Shown in pieces: positions 11,420 to 23,777 of a stretch of 64,000 bases of DNA. The stretch covers positions 41,459,528 through 41,523,527 of the forward strand of contig CM042012.1 in assembly GCA_023525715.1 (NCBI GenBank). Reading direction: 5' to 3'. The notes beneath the pieces are model-generated. The model was not told the DNA's origin and ran no database searches. It saw nothing but the letters and a program-made list of their open reading frames with translations. The position numbers and the translations under genes were made by a program. This DNA comes from Cichorium intybus. Its lineage: Eukaryota; Streptophyta; Magnoliopsida; Asterales; Asteraceae. Numbering within the stretch: position 1 is the first letter of the stretch; the number at the start of each line of letters is the position of its first letter.

Positions 11420-12049
11420 ATCATTACTTATTATGTAGCCTTTAAATGCTACAAAATTACAGAATTACACAACATACAAGTAGTGCAAGGATTTCTACCA
11501 AATAAAGTTACTTGCAAGTTGGTGTTAAGTATGTCAAGTCTAATCCGAACCAAGGAAATCCTTGCGGCCGTAGTAGATCTGCTGACCAAAGCTACCAGGA
11601 ACCAAGGAAATCCTGCCAGTGCGATTGTTGATTGTGCTTTGATCATATCCTTGTCATCATCTGAAGGAGGTTCTTCGCCTCCGTTGGATGAACCAATGCG
11701 AATCGACAGATGTAAAGTAGTATCACGAGTCCAAGGCATCCAGCCTAATTTTTCAGACTACTTTAGTGGATCAGCAGTTTGGTTGGAACCAAAGTCTCTT
11801 TGATCGGCAGGACCAAGGCAAGCTTCGCTCCGGTTTGGATCAACAGTCTTGACTTCGGTTTGGACAATGCGATGCGAAGCAATGGAGATGCGCATCAGAA
11901 TCTATTTCACTAGAAGTGTCTTCTAGGCACAGTTTCCCAGGTCTGTTACTATCAGAAAGTTGTTCTATCCAGTATGGTCCATGATCTATAACCTTAGCCG
12001 GCATATTGAAGAAAACATGATGCTAGAAGATTTGTCATCATCTCTGAAG
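11420..12049. other. Unassigned DNA upstream of the copia relic
   Basis: Contains a 106-codon open stretch on the + strand at 11483-11803 with no recognisable domain. It may be the outer part of a decayed LTR or an unrelated insertion. Confidence 0.3.
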
Positions 12050-12339
12050 ATCTCCTTTACCTTGTATATATACGATCTCGATTTGTAACAATGAGAATGT
12101 TAAGAACGTTATTCTTATTTAGAGACGAGGTGGAATAAATATCATACAGATTGTTTAGAATTCATCTCATTAATATATTATCTAGTTCCTATAGTGGACG
12201 TAGCTTGATCACCCTAGATCGTGTGAACTTCTTAAATCCTTGTGTTGTCTGTTTTGGTTGTTCGTTTCTTCTTGTTGTTCTCATTAGCTTTGATTAAATT
12301 GTGTAGTCAGTACATCTTTCGAGGTCCTTAATCCTAACA
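12050..12339 (+). repeat. Inner part of a decayed copia LTR
   Basis: Holds a TATA-like sequence (TTGTATATATACG near 12063) and ends in CCTAACA. A degenerate primer site, ACTAGTAATAGAG (compare TGGTATCAGAG), follows directly. The outer edge could not be placed. Confidence 0.5.
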
Positions 12340-14100
12340 AACTAGTAATAGAGTGATTGTTGAAGAAGGGAAGATTAAGATCGATAGGTTTGAAGGTCAC
12401 GATTTTGGCGAAGGTCATGATTTTGGCTTCAGAGAATGCAGATAAAATATTACATATACCAAAGAAGCTACAGTTGCTGCTGATCGGAGAGAAAGCTGAA
12501 TGTATGAAGGAGGATGAATGAGATCTGTTAGATCGACAGACCCTTGGAGTTGTTTGATTGTCATTGGCCAAGAACGTTGCCTACAACATTGTCAATGAGA
12601 AGGGAATGTATGGCTTGACCAAGGAGTTTTCTAACATGTACGAGAAACCCTCAATTTCTAATAAAGTGTTCTTACTCAGGCAGTTGGTCAACACGAAGAT
12701 AAAGGAAGGTGGGCTTGTGACAGATCAGGTCAACAAGTTCAACACAATAATATTGAGACTGATATCTATTGTCATTGGATTTGAAGACGAAGTCCAGGCT
12801 TTGATGCTGCTATTTTTGCTTTCAGAAATCTGCTCGAGTACGATGACTGCGGTTAGCAGTGCGTTTGGTATGCAAAAGCTCACGTTCTAGGGCATTCGTG
12901 ATTTGATCCTCAATAGGGACATCTATAGGTGAAATACAGGAGAGTGTTGTGACAGTCTGTTGAGTATAGAAGAACGAGGAAGAAGGTCAACCAAGGCAGA
13001 GGTGTTGGCAAAGGAACAAGTAAATCAAGGAAGAAAGAATGTTTCAGAGGAAAAAAAATTCTTTTGTTGGAATTGCAAAAAAAGTCGTGACTTTAAAAAT
13101 TAGTGCCCAAAGCCTTCCTCAGGAAATAGGAGGAAGGAGGTTGACATGGTAGAAGACTGTGGTGATGCACTTATCTGTTGCGTAAAGAGTTCAGTGGAGT
13201 CCTATATAATAGACTCAGGTGCCTTGTTCCTTGTGAGCTATTATAGAGATGTAATGTAGAACTTCATGCATTACAATGGCAAGGTCAGGCTTGTGACGAT
13301 CAAAGCTTGATATCACCAGAGTGGGGGATGTTGTCCTCTATACTAGGTTAGGTATGAACTGTATCTTGAAGAATGTCAAGTTCATTCTGAATCTCAAGTA
13401 GATGTTGATAGTCGGAAAGTTGGATGATGAGGGGCACCACATCTAGTTTAGCAATCACCGGTGGAGGGTGACGAAAGGGAACTTGGTTGTTGCCAAAGGC
13501 TATAAGCGAGGGACCTTGTATATGGTCGAGACCTCTACGAGCGAGGCAAATGTTGCGGTCGAAAAAACAATGACTTCCACTCTATAGTAAAAAGGCTTGG
13601 TCACATGAGTGAGAATGGGATGAAGCTACTTGCATCCAAGGGGGAAATTCCTGAAGTGAAGAATGTCACCTTAGAATATTGTGAACCTTATGTCCTAGGC
13701 AAACAAAATAAGGTCACATTTAGGCAAAAAGCAGTTTCGGTTATGTGTTTACAATTAGGGGAACCGCAATCAGTTGGATGTCAAGACTATAGAAGAGTGT
13801 TGCTTTTTCAACAACTGAAGCCGAGTATATGGCTCTGACAGAAGCTAGTAAGGAGCTTGTCTGATTAAATAACTTCATATCAGAGTTGGACTTGAAACAG
13901 GAGGATTGCGTGTTATATTATGATAACCAGAGTGTCATACACCTTGCGAAGAATCATGTGTTTCACAGTAGGACGAAACACATCAAAGTGATGTACCATT
14001 TCATTCAAAAGTTGATTACAAATGGTACTCTTGTTTTAAAAAAAAAATCTTTAGAGCAAAGAACCCTGCAGAGATGTTCACCATAGTGGTTCCAACAAAA
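12340..14100 (+). pseudogene. Decayed Ty1/copia gag-pol with a large internal deletion
   Basis: Successive fragments in changing frames follow copia order. Gag (12558-12890) shows SNMYEKPSISNKVFLLRQL. A degraded zinc knuckle (CWNCKKSRDFKN, then a stop where the next Cys should follow) lies near 13070. A protease start (SYIIDSGA) is near 13203. The pre-integrase domain (LGHMSENGMKLLASKGEIPE) lies near 13594-13660. The sequence then jumps to the RNase H end (AEYMALTEASKELV near 13830, and YYDNQSVIHLAKNHVFHSRTK near 13915). Integrase core and reverse transcriptase are deleted. Many stops and shifts show that the copy is old. No 3' LTR follows. Confidence 0.8.
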
Positions 14101-14167
14101 AAATTGAAGTTTTGTATAATTTCAACTGGTCTTCCACAGAATTAGAAGAAAAAAAGGAACTAGGGAC

Positions 14168-15240
14168 TTGTTATTTGTTAAGAAATTTTTTTGTTGTGTT
14201 ATTGAATTTATAAATTTTGTTTAAAAATTAAAAATTCAGGATATAATAGGAATGAAAAATGATGTATATAGACAAAAAAGTCCATACATGTTGGCCACAT
14301 GACGGCGCTTAACAAAGTAATTTAGATGATACCTAAAATTCGACATAATTGTTAAAAAGAAAAGAGACTATTTTTTATTTCAATTGCAACAACTGAAACT
14401 ATTGGGCTAACCTTGCAAACTAAGTAGTATCACATGGGTCAAACCTATAATTTAATCTTTTCAAAATATCCTTCACTCGTTATAGCAAAGCTAGATTTGC
14501 CAAGTACCTACCATTACCATATATAGCAAATAGGAAAGAGCCATACAGAACGGATAATGCTGCTTCATATACAGTTGCAATGCCACGTGTATACTTTTCT
14601 TGCTGAATTTGCAAGACTTGCAAAGGAGCATAATATTGAAAATACAAAGGAATACAATATTGAAGAGAGTAAAATTAGAAGATGAGGAACGACTGTGCTT
14701 TGAAGTTATTTGTTTTAAAATTTTGATTATTGTAAAATTTTAGTAATATCTTTTATTAATATTAAGATCAATAAAATGTTTATTACTAGTAAGGTATCAT
14801 TAAATTTTAGGTATTATTATTATTATTTTATAATACATATTGTAATTATTTATTAATTATATTTTTAAATACAATATTTACGTAAATATTTATTGAATGT
14901 TTATTGATAATTAAAAGTTAATGATGTGTCAGTGAGACTATTTTCAAAATGGTTTTGAGATTATATTGTCGTAAAAATTATTGTAAAAGTTGATATAACA
15001 TAATTGAGAATCTAATATCGTTAATGATATGGATAATTTTAAAATATTTTTTTCTCGTGAAATTTATAAAAGGGATATCTTTTAACCACCGGTACTTTTT
15101 CTTATTGTAATTAAGTTCCAAAAAGGTTTGATAAACATAAAAACTAAATAAAGGGTGATTGGGGAATATATTCTAGTAACTAAATATTATGTATATCAAT
15201 AGACAAATCACAAAGAAATTGATTAAAACGTAATTTAGAA
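14168..15240. repeat. Repeat unit RU, copy A, first part
   Basis: Matches copy B in order: 14210-14560 with 29935-30270, 14790-14980 with about 39250-39450, and 15170-15240 with about 44120-44175. Identity is roughly 75-85% by eye. In copy B these pieces are separated by transposons, whereas here they are continuous. No reading frame or known family was recognised. Confidence 0.75.
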
Positions 15241-15302
15241 GCTGTTTGGTAAGCCTCTCAACTATTTAGATAATAGACTTTGAACCATTCAGACAGTTTG
15301 TT

Positions 15303-15764
15303 TTGTGTTATATTATCCTCTTAATTGGTAAAAGGGTCTTTATTTGCCTCCAAAACATTCATACATGGAGCAGTTATTCAATCATTCATATGCTAACAAT
15401 TTCTACCCACTACCCTCACCTCCCAGGCTCCCACTCTCATTGGTGCCTTCAAATCTACACCAACACTAGCTTCCATCACCACTCTCTTCCTTCCACCGTT
15501 GTTGCCATCATCTTCCCTAGTCGTCATCCTCATCCCATCGTTCTCTTCCTGCAGCCATCAAACAATGCATCAGCGTCGAAGAATAAGGCACCACCATCGT
15601 CGTCCTCTTCCCACTATCGTCATTTTCCCCCGTCATCGTCAAACAAGGTTGTCATCAGTTGGTACGTTTCTTTTTTGATCTTTTTGAAATTGTTCGCAAC
15701 CTTTGAATTTGTATGTATTTGTGTGTTTATTTTTCCAGTTATTATTATTATAAAAAATCTATAA
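15303..15764 (+). other. C-rich exon-like stretch, coding status unclear
   Basis: A reading frame of 153 codons, rich in Ser, Pro and His, lies in a locally C-rich block (15400-15660) quite unlike the AT-rich surroundings. A good splice donor follows (CAGTTG then GTACGT at about 15661). It could be a 5' exon or leader of the putative element. I recognise no domain and do not call it a gene. Confidence 0.25.
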
Positions 15765-15779
15765 ACTTGAAATCAATTT

Positions 15780-16610
15780 TCTATGATGCACATTGATGCT
15801 TGAAATTGAAATCTTAACTTTGATGCTTGAGTATCTAAACTTTGATTCTTGAAATTTAAATTTAAATCTGAACTTTGATACTTCAAATTTCTGTTGGTTT
15901 TGATGTACATTTTATAGTTTTAAATGGTTGGGTGAATGATCAAAATATCTATTGGTTTTGATATTTTTATTCAAAAAGCCTCACATTCTCTTGTAGGAAA
16001 TCAAAGCGATATGTTTTGAAATCCATCAACTTTTAATAAAGAAATTTAAAATATTGGATGGTTGAGTAACTTCTACCATGTTGTCTTTCTTTTTTGAGAG
16101 GAATGAATAAGCATATGGCTTCTTTCTTTTTTGAGTGGAATGAATAAGCATATGGCTGTTGGCTTTTCTATTTCAATACCTTAGCATATGGGTATATTTC
16201 CTTTAAATTCTGATACTTATGTTTGATAAAAAAAATTAGAGGTCTTCATACTCTTTAATCAATGCCAACTGCCAAGGTAAAGGAATTTCATTAGATTAAA
16301 TCGACAAAGTTAACTCTTTATCTACAAAGACATGGATAGACAAAGGTGGAAGGTGGACTTTTCGGATGAGAGGTTATGGGTGTTTGATAAGAAAGGTTCA
16401 AGGAAGTCTGATTTTTATTCTTTTGGCAATTTAGATATATATTATCTTTGATTTTGTGGTCATAGCAAGCATTGGTTTGATTATTTAAAAGTAGGTTTCA
16501 CTCATCTCCAAAATTTTGAAGGGTTAAATGTAAAAAATAAGAATGTACTTTGGTATTTTTTTTCAAAGTATAGTGTCCTAATATGAAATAAATTTAATTA
16601 CAATGTTGTA
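15780..16610. other. AT-rich DNA with small local repeats, no gene seen
   Basis: Contains degenerate TTGATGCTTGAAATTGAA-like repeats (15790-15890) and a tandem duplication of about 37 bp at 16085-16160 (TTCTTTCTTTTTTGAG...GCATATGGCT). Confidence 0.5.
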
Positions 16611-16621
16611 ACCGGATAGAT

Positions 16622-17015
16622 TTTTCAAAAAACGTTGCCTTAATAAGAAAAAAAATAAAGTTCTCTGCTTTCATAGAAAGACATGAAAGTAGAATGCTTT
16701 AATGCACAAATAGATAATATAAAGAACTGAAAGTTATATGCTTTATAAGGGTATTTTTTTTCCTTTAACATTTGCTTAAATAAGACTACTAGGTTCTGAT
16801 TTATTTCTTCAAAAAAACATTGCCTTAATAAGAGAAAAAATGGAAGTTCTATGTTTTTATAGAAAGAAATGAAAGTATGATGCTTTAATGCACAAATAAA
16901 TGAAAGTAGGATGCTTTAATGCACAAAAAACTGATAGAAAAAATAGAATTTCTATGCTTTATAAGGGTATTTTTTACTTTAACATTTGCTTTAATAAAAC
17001 TACCATGTTCTGATT
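16622..17015. repeat. Tandem duplication of about 190 bp
   Basis: Two diverged copies, about 16622-16795 and 16806-17015. Both run from CAAAAAACGTTGCCTTAATAA (second copy ACATTGCC) through AATGCTTTAATGCACAAA to TTTATAAGGGTATTTTTT and CATTTGCTT. The second copy has an extra internal duplication of GAAAGTAGGATGCTTTAATG. Confidence 0.7.
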
Positions 17016-17351
17016 TTTTAATCCATTTCCAGTTTTGTTTTCTTATCAAGTTCATCGACTTCTTTTTCTAGTAAACTACTAGAAGTTGTTCAAGCAAGTT
17101 TTGGATGTCAAATAATAATTTGATGGTGGTGATTTTAGATACGCGGGTATTGGACTTGATTGGATAAAATATTATTCTCAGTTGTATAAAATTTTGTTCT
17201 CAATTGTATAAAATCTGATTATTCTGACCTTGAATAAGTAAAAGACCATAAGATAAATTTGTGTAACTCTTATAATTTTTGTGTTTGCTGCTCAGTTTGC
17301 TAACATGGTATGTATTTCTTAAATGTCTTGATGGTTTGTTGGCATATATTG

Positions 17352-17678
17352 TGATGCACACCCACCTGTCACACATACGTATAGTAGAAGAAAAAGAGGG
17401 TAAAAAAGAGAAGAAGTGGGATAGAGGTACCTGATTAAGGAGGGACTGTTTAGTCTTTTCAATAAGAAAGTAGTTAGTTTGTTAAAGAGGCAGTTAGCTG
17501 CATCAGGTAACTATAGATACAGAGTGAGAAGGAGAGAAAGGGAGCTTTGAATTTGTAAAAGTGTCTGGAGAGTGTCCCCCTCTCAAAAGTGGGATTTCAT
17601 GTATTCATTGTTGAATAAGAAGTGAGCATTTCAGTCAAACTATCGAAGTATTCTTTCCTTTTCTACTTTGATCCATCA
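17352..17678 (+). repeat. 5' LTR of the Reina-type element
   Basis: 327 bp, TG...CA ends, followed by the primer site. Confidence 0.93.
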
Positions 17679-17681
17679 AAT

Positions 17682-17693
17682 TGGTATCAGAGC
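17682..17693 (+). promoter_or_regulatory. Primer binding site, Met-tRNA type
   Basis: TGGTATCAGAGC three bases after the 5' LTR. Confidence 0.9.
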
Positions 17694-17707
17694 AGTTCCG
17701 ATTCACC

Positions 17708-20700
17708 ATGGGAACTCGATCCTTAAGTAGTCGGGTAGAAGAAATTGAAGGAGCAATTGCTCAAATTCAGTCCAACCAAAGTAGATCGGATTCCAAGTTA
17801 GAGTCAATCGAAATAAATCTAAAAGAGAATTCAAAAAAAGTTGAATCACGATTTGGAGAGATTGGTGGCAGTTTGAAGATGATTATGATGAAATTAACCA
17901 AGATGAATCCGATTTCAGAAGGTTTAGATAAGAATAAACCTGAATCAAGCAAGTCAACGCCACCTGGAAGTGAGTTCAATTCGCAAATCCCGCCTGAAAG
18001 AGAGGGTCGATCAAAATCCACATCAGACAATTACAACTTAAGATCCTCCGATGGCGAATTCCGGCAAAGGTACAACCCTAGAACTCTTGAATCGCAAAGT
18101 TTTTTAGCAATCAAAGGAAGGAAACTGGAAATTCCGATATTTGAGGGATCCAATCCCGATAATTGGATCTTGAGGGTGGAACGCTATTTCTCCCTGAACC
18201 GACTCTCAAATGAAGAAATGCTGGAAGTAGCCATTATCGCTTTTGAAGGAGACGCCTTGAGCTGGTTTCAATGGGAAAATAAAAGACGAACCATACGCAG
18301 ATGGGAAGAATTGAAGGAATTACTGCTACTGCAATTTCGATCATCCACGGAAGGTACGTTATGTGAGCAATTCTTAGCTGTGAAGCAAGATAAGACCGTC
18401 AAAGACTATAGGCGTCGATTTCTTGCTCTAGCGGCACCATTAGAGGGTATAACGGATGAGGTTTTTGTGGGTCAATTCATTAATGGGCTTAAGCCCGAGA
18501 TCAAAGCAGAAGTCAGATTACTTAGCCCAGAAGGTCTCCATCAGACTATGGAGATTGCGGAAAAGATAGAAGAGAAAAATAAAGCCATTAATCGAAGCAA
18601 CTTTTACAAAACGAATTTTAAAAAACAGAATTATCAATTTACAGAAGACAAGAATTTATCAGACACAACTGTGAAACAAGGTGTGAATGAAACAAGAACT
18701 GGGGGCAATTTTAGAAGACTTTCTGACAAAGAATTGCAACAAAAACGAGCTCATGGGCTATGTTACCGTTGTGATGAAAAATATATGCCGGGTCACCAAT
18801 GCAAGAAAAAAGAGTTAAATGTGGTGGTAATGCAAGAATTAGAAGATCAAGATGAGGATGAAGAAATAGAATTAGAAGAAGAGAATGCAGAATTGGCAAC
18901 CGTAGTCAAGCAAGAACATATTGAGATATCATTAAATTCAATAATGGGTTTGACAACACCAAAAACTATGAAGATGGAGGGCCTAATTGGAGACCAAAAG
19001 GTAGTGGTAATGGTTGATTGCGGGGCATCTCACAATTTCATTTCTATGGAATTAGTGAAAAAGATTCATCTAGAAGTCAAAGCCACTAAAGATTACAATA
19101 TATCCATGGGTACGGGTACAAATGTGGGTGGTCAAGGATTGTGTAAGAATGTTTCCTTATGGGTACAAGGCCTTGAAATTACCGAAGAGTTTTTACCCAT
19201 AAAATTGGGTAATTCGGATGTTATTCTTGGGATGCAGTGGTTAGTGACTTTGGGTCCAACAGAAGTTGATTGGCAAGCGCAAATTATGAAGTTTATGTGG
19301 AAGGGTGAGAAAATCAAGTTACAAGGAGACAAAACTTTAGGAAGATCTTTAGTATCATTCAAGTCAATGATAAAGACTATAAAACAAGAAGGCCAAACAT
19401 TACTTATTGAGTTGGGTAATATGGAAGACGAAAATAGCACGAATGAAGAATGTCCTTTGATGATTACTGAAGTGTTGCACTCGTATGAGGAAGTATTCAA
19501 AACACCAAAAGGGTTGCCACCAAGAAGAAATGCAGAACATGGTATCTCACTAAAAAATGGGGTAGAACCCATTAACATTCGACCGTACCGGTACCCGCAG
19601 TTTCAAAAGGATGAGATTGAAAAATTGGTGACGGAAATGTTAGAAACGGGTATTATTCAAAACAGCAAAAGCGCTTTTTCAAGCGTCGTTTTACTTGTGA
19701 AGAAAAAAGATGGAAGTTGGAGGTTCTGTATCGATTATCGAGCACTCAATAAAGGTACAATTCCCGATAAGTTTCTGATTCCAATTATAGACGAATTACA
19801 AGATGAGTTACACGGGGCACAATATTTTTCCAAATTGGATTTAAAATCGGGTTATCACCAAATTCGTATGAAATAAGAAGTTGTTCCAAAAACCGCTTTT
19901 AGAACACATGAGGGACATTATGAATTTTTGGTCATTCCTTTTGGCCTTACAAACGCCCCGGCTACATTCCAATCGTTGATGAATAACATTTTCAAACCGT
20001 TTTTAAGAAAATTTGTTTTAGTGTTTTTCGATGATATCTTGATTTATAGTCAAAGTCAAGAAGATCACGCTAAACATTTAAAACAAGTTCTACAAGTTTT
20101 GAAAGATCAAAGTCTTTACGCAAACAAGAAGAAGTGTGAATTCGCTAAACGGAAAATAGGTTATTTGGGTCATATTATATCGCAAGAAGGTGTCGAAATG
20201 GATAACACAAAAGTCAATGCAATTTTGACTTGGCCAAGACCCAATAACATCACTCAATTACGAGGCTTTCTTGGATTAACGGGATATTACCGAAAGTTTG
20301 TTCGCGGATACGGGAATTTGGCAAAACCGTTAACCGAATTACTTAAGAAAAATAATTTTGTTTGGAATGAAGATGCAACTTTATCATTCGAGCTTTTAAA
20401 AAATGCGATGACATCGGCACCGGTATTAGCACTACCAGATTTTTCTAAAACCTTTGTCATCGAGACGGACGCATCCGGTGGCGGTCTTGGAGCAGTTTTA
20501 ATGCAAGATAACAAACCAATTGCTTTTTTTAGCCATGTTTTGGGTACACGGGTCCGACAAAAGGCGATATATGAAAAAGAACTCATGGCGATCGTATTTG
20601 CTATTTCGAAATGGAAACCGTATTTGTTGGGGCGGAAATTCGTGGTCAAATCCGATCAACAAAGTTTGAAATTCCTTTTGGATCAACGAATTATTGAGCC

Positions 20701-22336
20701 TCAATATCAAAAGTGGGTGACAAAATTACTTGGTTACGATTTTGAAATCCATTATAAACCGGGTATTACTAATAAAGTGGCGGATGCCTTATCACGAAAA
20801 GATCTCGAGTTATCGGTGATGGGTGGCCCACAATGGCGAGATTGGGAGTTGCTTAAAACCGAAGTAGAAAAAGATCCGTTCCTTAAAACAATCAAAGAAG
20901 ATATTTTATCAAATACCGCGACTCATCAAGGTTTTGAAGTTCGTAACGAATTACTTTGGTACAAAAACCGGTTAGTATTATCTCAACAATCGTCTTTAAT
21001 CAATATTATTTTAGAAGAATTTCATGCTTCTTTCATGGGTGGTCATTCCGGGATAGAACGTACATTCCAAAGAATTTCATCCGAACTGTTTTGGGTGGGT
21101 ATGAAAAGACAAATTAAAGAATTTGTTAACGCTTGTTCGGTGTGTCAACAAAACAAAGTTTTAAATGGGTCACCAAGGGGATTATTGCAACCGATCAACA
21201 TTCCGATGCAAGTATGGGATTCAATTACAATGGATTTTGTAGAAGGGTTACCAAAATCGGAAGGTTATGACACTATTTTAGTTACGGTAGATCGGCTAAC
21301 TAAATTCGGTCATTTCATACCTCTCAAACATCCTTTCACGGTGCAACAAGTGGCGAATGTTTTTATACACGAAGTTGTACGTTTACATGGCATTCCAATT
21401 TCAATTATCACGGATAGAGACAAGATATTTCTAAGTCAATTTTGGAAAGAGATTTTTAGAAAACAAGGCACAAAATTATGTTATTCGACAGCATATCATC
21501 CACAATCAGACGGTCAATCCGAAGTCGTAAATCGATGTTTGGAACAATATTTGCGGTGTTTCGTATCCAACAAGCCTAAACATTGGAAGAAGTGTTTGAT
21601 GTGGGCGGAATTTTGGTATAATACTACGTATCATTCTTCGTTGTAATGTACACCATTCAAAGCATTATATGGAAGAGACCCACCTAGGATTTTGAAGTGC
21701 AAAGAAGGGATTTGTACAATACAAACCGTGGAAACCACATTATTAGAAAGATACAATTTATTAGATGAATTACGGTTCAATTTATTGAAAGCCCAACAAC
21801 GGATGAAAATGCAAGCCGATAAACACCGTAAAGATGAGAATTTTGAACCACAAGATCAAGTCTTTTTGAAATTACAACCATATAGACTCAAGTCTCTTCG
21901 AAAACACAGCAACCAGAAACTGTCTGCACGATTTTATGGCCCTTTTGAAGTGTTAGAAAAAGTGGGACACGTCGCTTATAAACTGAAATTGCCCACTTCA
22001 TCCAAATTGCATCCGGTCTTCCATGTGTCACAACTCAGACGTGTTGTAGGCTCTTCGCTTGCATCCAACACATTACCTGTTAATTTGTCAGAAGAATTGG
22101 AATTACTTGTTGAACCAGCCCACGTGTTACAGATGCGAAAGAAATGTAATGGTGATTCCGAAGTTCTAATTCAATGGAAAGGATTACCTTTATTTGAAGC
22201 AACATGGGAGGATTTTGAACTGTTCAATGCTGCATTTCCTGCTTTTCACCTTGAGGACAAGGTGAAAGTTTTGGGGGGAAGTATTGATGCACACCCACCT
22301 GTCACACATACGTATAGTAGAAGAAAAAGAGGATAA
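17708..22336 (+). pseudogene. Reina gag-pol polyprotein, one frame, two nonsense codons
   Basis: A single reading frame runs from ATG 17708 to the stop at 22334-22336, broken only by TAA at 19874-19876 and TAA at 21644-21646. Domains in order: gag with an N-terminal coiled coil and capsid-like region; zinc region CYRCDEKYMPGHQC (near 18760); protease with DCGASHNF (near 19017; usual DSGA, so Ser is Cys); reverse transcriptase with FFDDILIYS (near 20020); RNase H with TDASGGGLGAVL (near 20464); integrase with H-H-C-C (CSVCQQ) and catalytic blocks MDFVEGLP, ITDRD and HPQSDGQSE; and a C-terminal chromodomain (VLIQWKGLPLFEATWEDFE), which in relatives steers integration to chromatin marks. The first stop is inside the reverse transcriptase palm and the second just after the integrase core. 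The frame extends about 50 bases into the 3' LTR. Confidence 0.92.
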
Positions 22337-22612
22337 AAAAGAGAAGAAGTGGGACAGAGGTACCTGATTAAGGAGGGACTGTTTAGTCTTTTCAATAAGA
22401 AAGTAGTTAGTTTGTTGAAGAGGGCAGTTAGCTGCATCAGGTAACTATAGATACAGAGTGAGAAGGAGCGAAAGGGAGCTTTGAATTTGTAAAAGTGTCT
22501 GGAGAGTGTCCCCCTCTCAAAAGTGGGATTTCATGTATTCATTGTTGAATAAGAAGTGAGCATTTCAGTCAAACTATCGAAGTATTATTTCCTTTTCTAC
22601 TTTGATCCATCA
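22285..22612 (+). repeat. 3' LTR of the Reina-type element
   Basis: 328 bp, matches 17352-17678 with about six differences. Confidence 0.93.
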
Positions 22613-22797
22613 TATTGGTATGTATTTCTTAAGTATTTCTTAAATGTTTTGATGGTTTGTTGGCATATATTAGTAGTATTTAAACAGAATGGTGAAATAC
22701 AGTCATTAGGAGGCCTAACTAAACAACATGCTTTGGTTCAAAGGCAGATTCATTCAGATCTGAACAATTTAAATGTTGTCACACAGCCCTCATATGC

Positions 22798-23404
22798 ATT
22801 TACCATTGTTTTTGTTTTTTCTTAAAAGTTATTCACAAACCAAACATTTTCACAAATTAAATCATTTTGAATTCAGTCAGCCACGTTTAATGTGTTACTA
22901 CCTGATAAAGAAAACATGAAGTAAATTTAAAACAATTAAAACTTACAAACAATAATCTATATTATGAAAGAAAAATCTTTAATTTTTATTTAAAAAAAAA
23001 CTCTATTTGATCAACTCATTCTTCGAAAAGTGAAAACTTCACTAGCCTTTTTTGTAATACTAAATCCCTATAAGAGTGTTATACAATTTAGGAAACTATC
23101 AATAATAAACCAACTATAGACATTAAAATTAAGGAAATGAAACTCTAACTCTTATAAAAATAATAGTACATAATTTCAAAACAAAGCACAAAATGGATTG
23201 TTTCCAGCCTACGACCAAATAGGGCAAACACTAAATCAGATCCTGATATCAGTTCAGTTCAACATAGCCCTTAGCATGGCGTTCCTCGGCTTATGTGTTT
23301 TTTAAGATCTTGTCATTCCCTTCACACATGCATAACTTTCTTTGGTTTTGTCCATTTTTGTGGGTTCGGTTTTGCTCGAGGTTTCTTTGCATCACCTGTC
23401 TCCT
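22798..23404. repeat. Repeat unit RU, copy A, second part
   Basis: 22820-23270 matches about 44205-44640 and 23300-23404 matches 46540-46643 (for example TCATTCCCTTCACACATGCA in both). No coding signal. Confidence 0.8.
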
Positions 23405-23603
23405 AGATAAACTTGGTAATTGTATTGTAAATCAGTAAATTTATGTGTGTACAAATGAGGAGGACAGGAGGGCTTTATATAGAGGCTCTCCTGGAATACA
23501 AAGGGACATGGAATACCAAAGGTCAAGGAACCCAAGAGTCATGGAATACCAAGGGTCAAGGAACCCAAGGGTCATGGAATATAATTAATGTAATTGTCTA
23601 ATA
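23405..23603 (-). repeat. 3' LTR of the miniature copia derivative
   Basis: Almost identical to 24193-24391. A TATATAAAG promoter box lies on the minus strand near 23473-23481. Confidence 0.85.
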
Positions 23604-23775
23604 TTCCCCCGCAAGCTAAGGTCGGGTAGCGACCTGTAGCTTGGACCGAATGGCTTCAAACTGCTGGGATGATAGAGGTTTCGTAAACACATCGGCAATT
23701 TGATCATCTGTGGAAAGATGCTGAACTGACAGTTTTTTTTTTTTTTGACAAAGTGAAAGTGAAGTTCAACATGTT
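23604..23775 (-). pseudogene. Copia RNase H C-terminal fragment
   Basis: On the minus strand the translation ends with LSTDDQIADVFTKPLSSQQF, then a short tail and a stop just before the purine tract. ADVFTKPL is the hallmark of the copia RNase H end. Upstream the words KHVELHFHFV fit the preceding RNase H motif. The rest of the polyprotein is missing. Confidence 0.8.
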
Positions 23776-23777
23776 TT

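Larger units (their letters stand above)
17352..22612 (+). mobile_element. Reina-type chromovirus (Ty3/gypsy), nearly intact
   Basis: 5261 bp with LTRs at 17352-17678 and 22285-22612 (TGATGCACACC...TCCATCA), primer site TGGTATCAGAGC at 17682-17693, and purine tract TTGGGGGGAAG before the 3' LTR. Perfect 5-bp target duplications TATTG lie at 17347-17351 and 22613-22617. The short LTRs, total length near 5 kb, a CX2CX9C-type zinc region and a C-terminal chromodomain point to the Reina clade. The LTRs differ at about six positions, so insertion is fairly recent. Confidence 0.93.
15241..22789. mobile_element. Possible hAT-like element, later invaded by a Reina element
   Basis: This block is absent from copy B of RU, which runs straight from the sequence matching 15240 to the sequence matching 22798, so it looks inserted. 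The left end starts GCTGTTTGGTAAGC. The right end reversed reads GGGCTGTGTGACAAC, a weak inverted match. Both ends have nearby TTCAGA/TCTGAA words, as many plant hAT derivatives do. No target duplication or transposase was found, so the class is tentative. Confidence 0.3.

Noticed and set aside
14168..15240. Repeat unit RU as an LTR
   Set aside because: No TG...CA ends, primer site or purine tract at either edge, and no target duplication in either copy.
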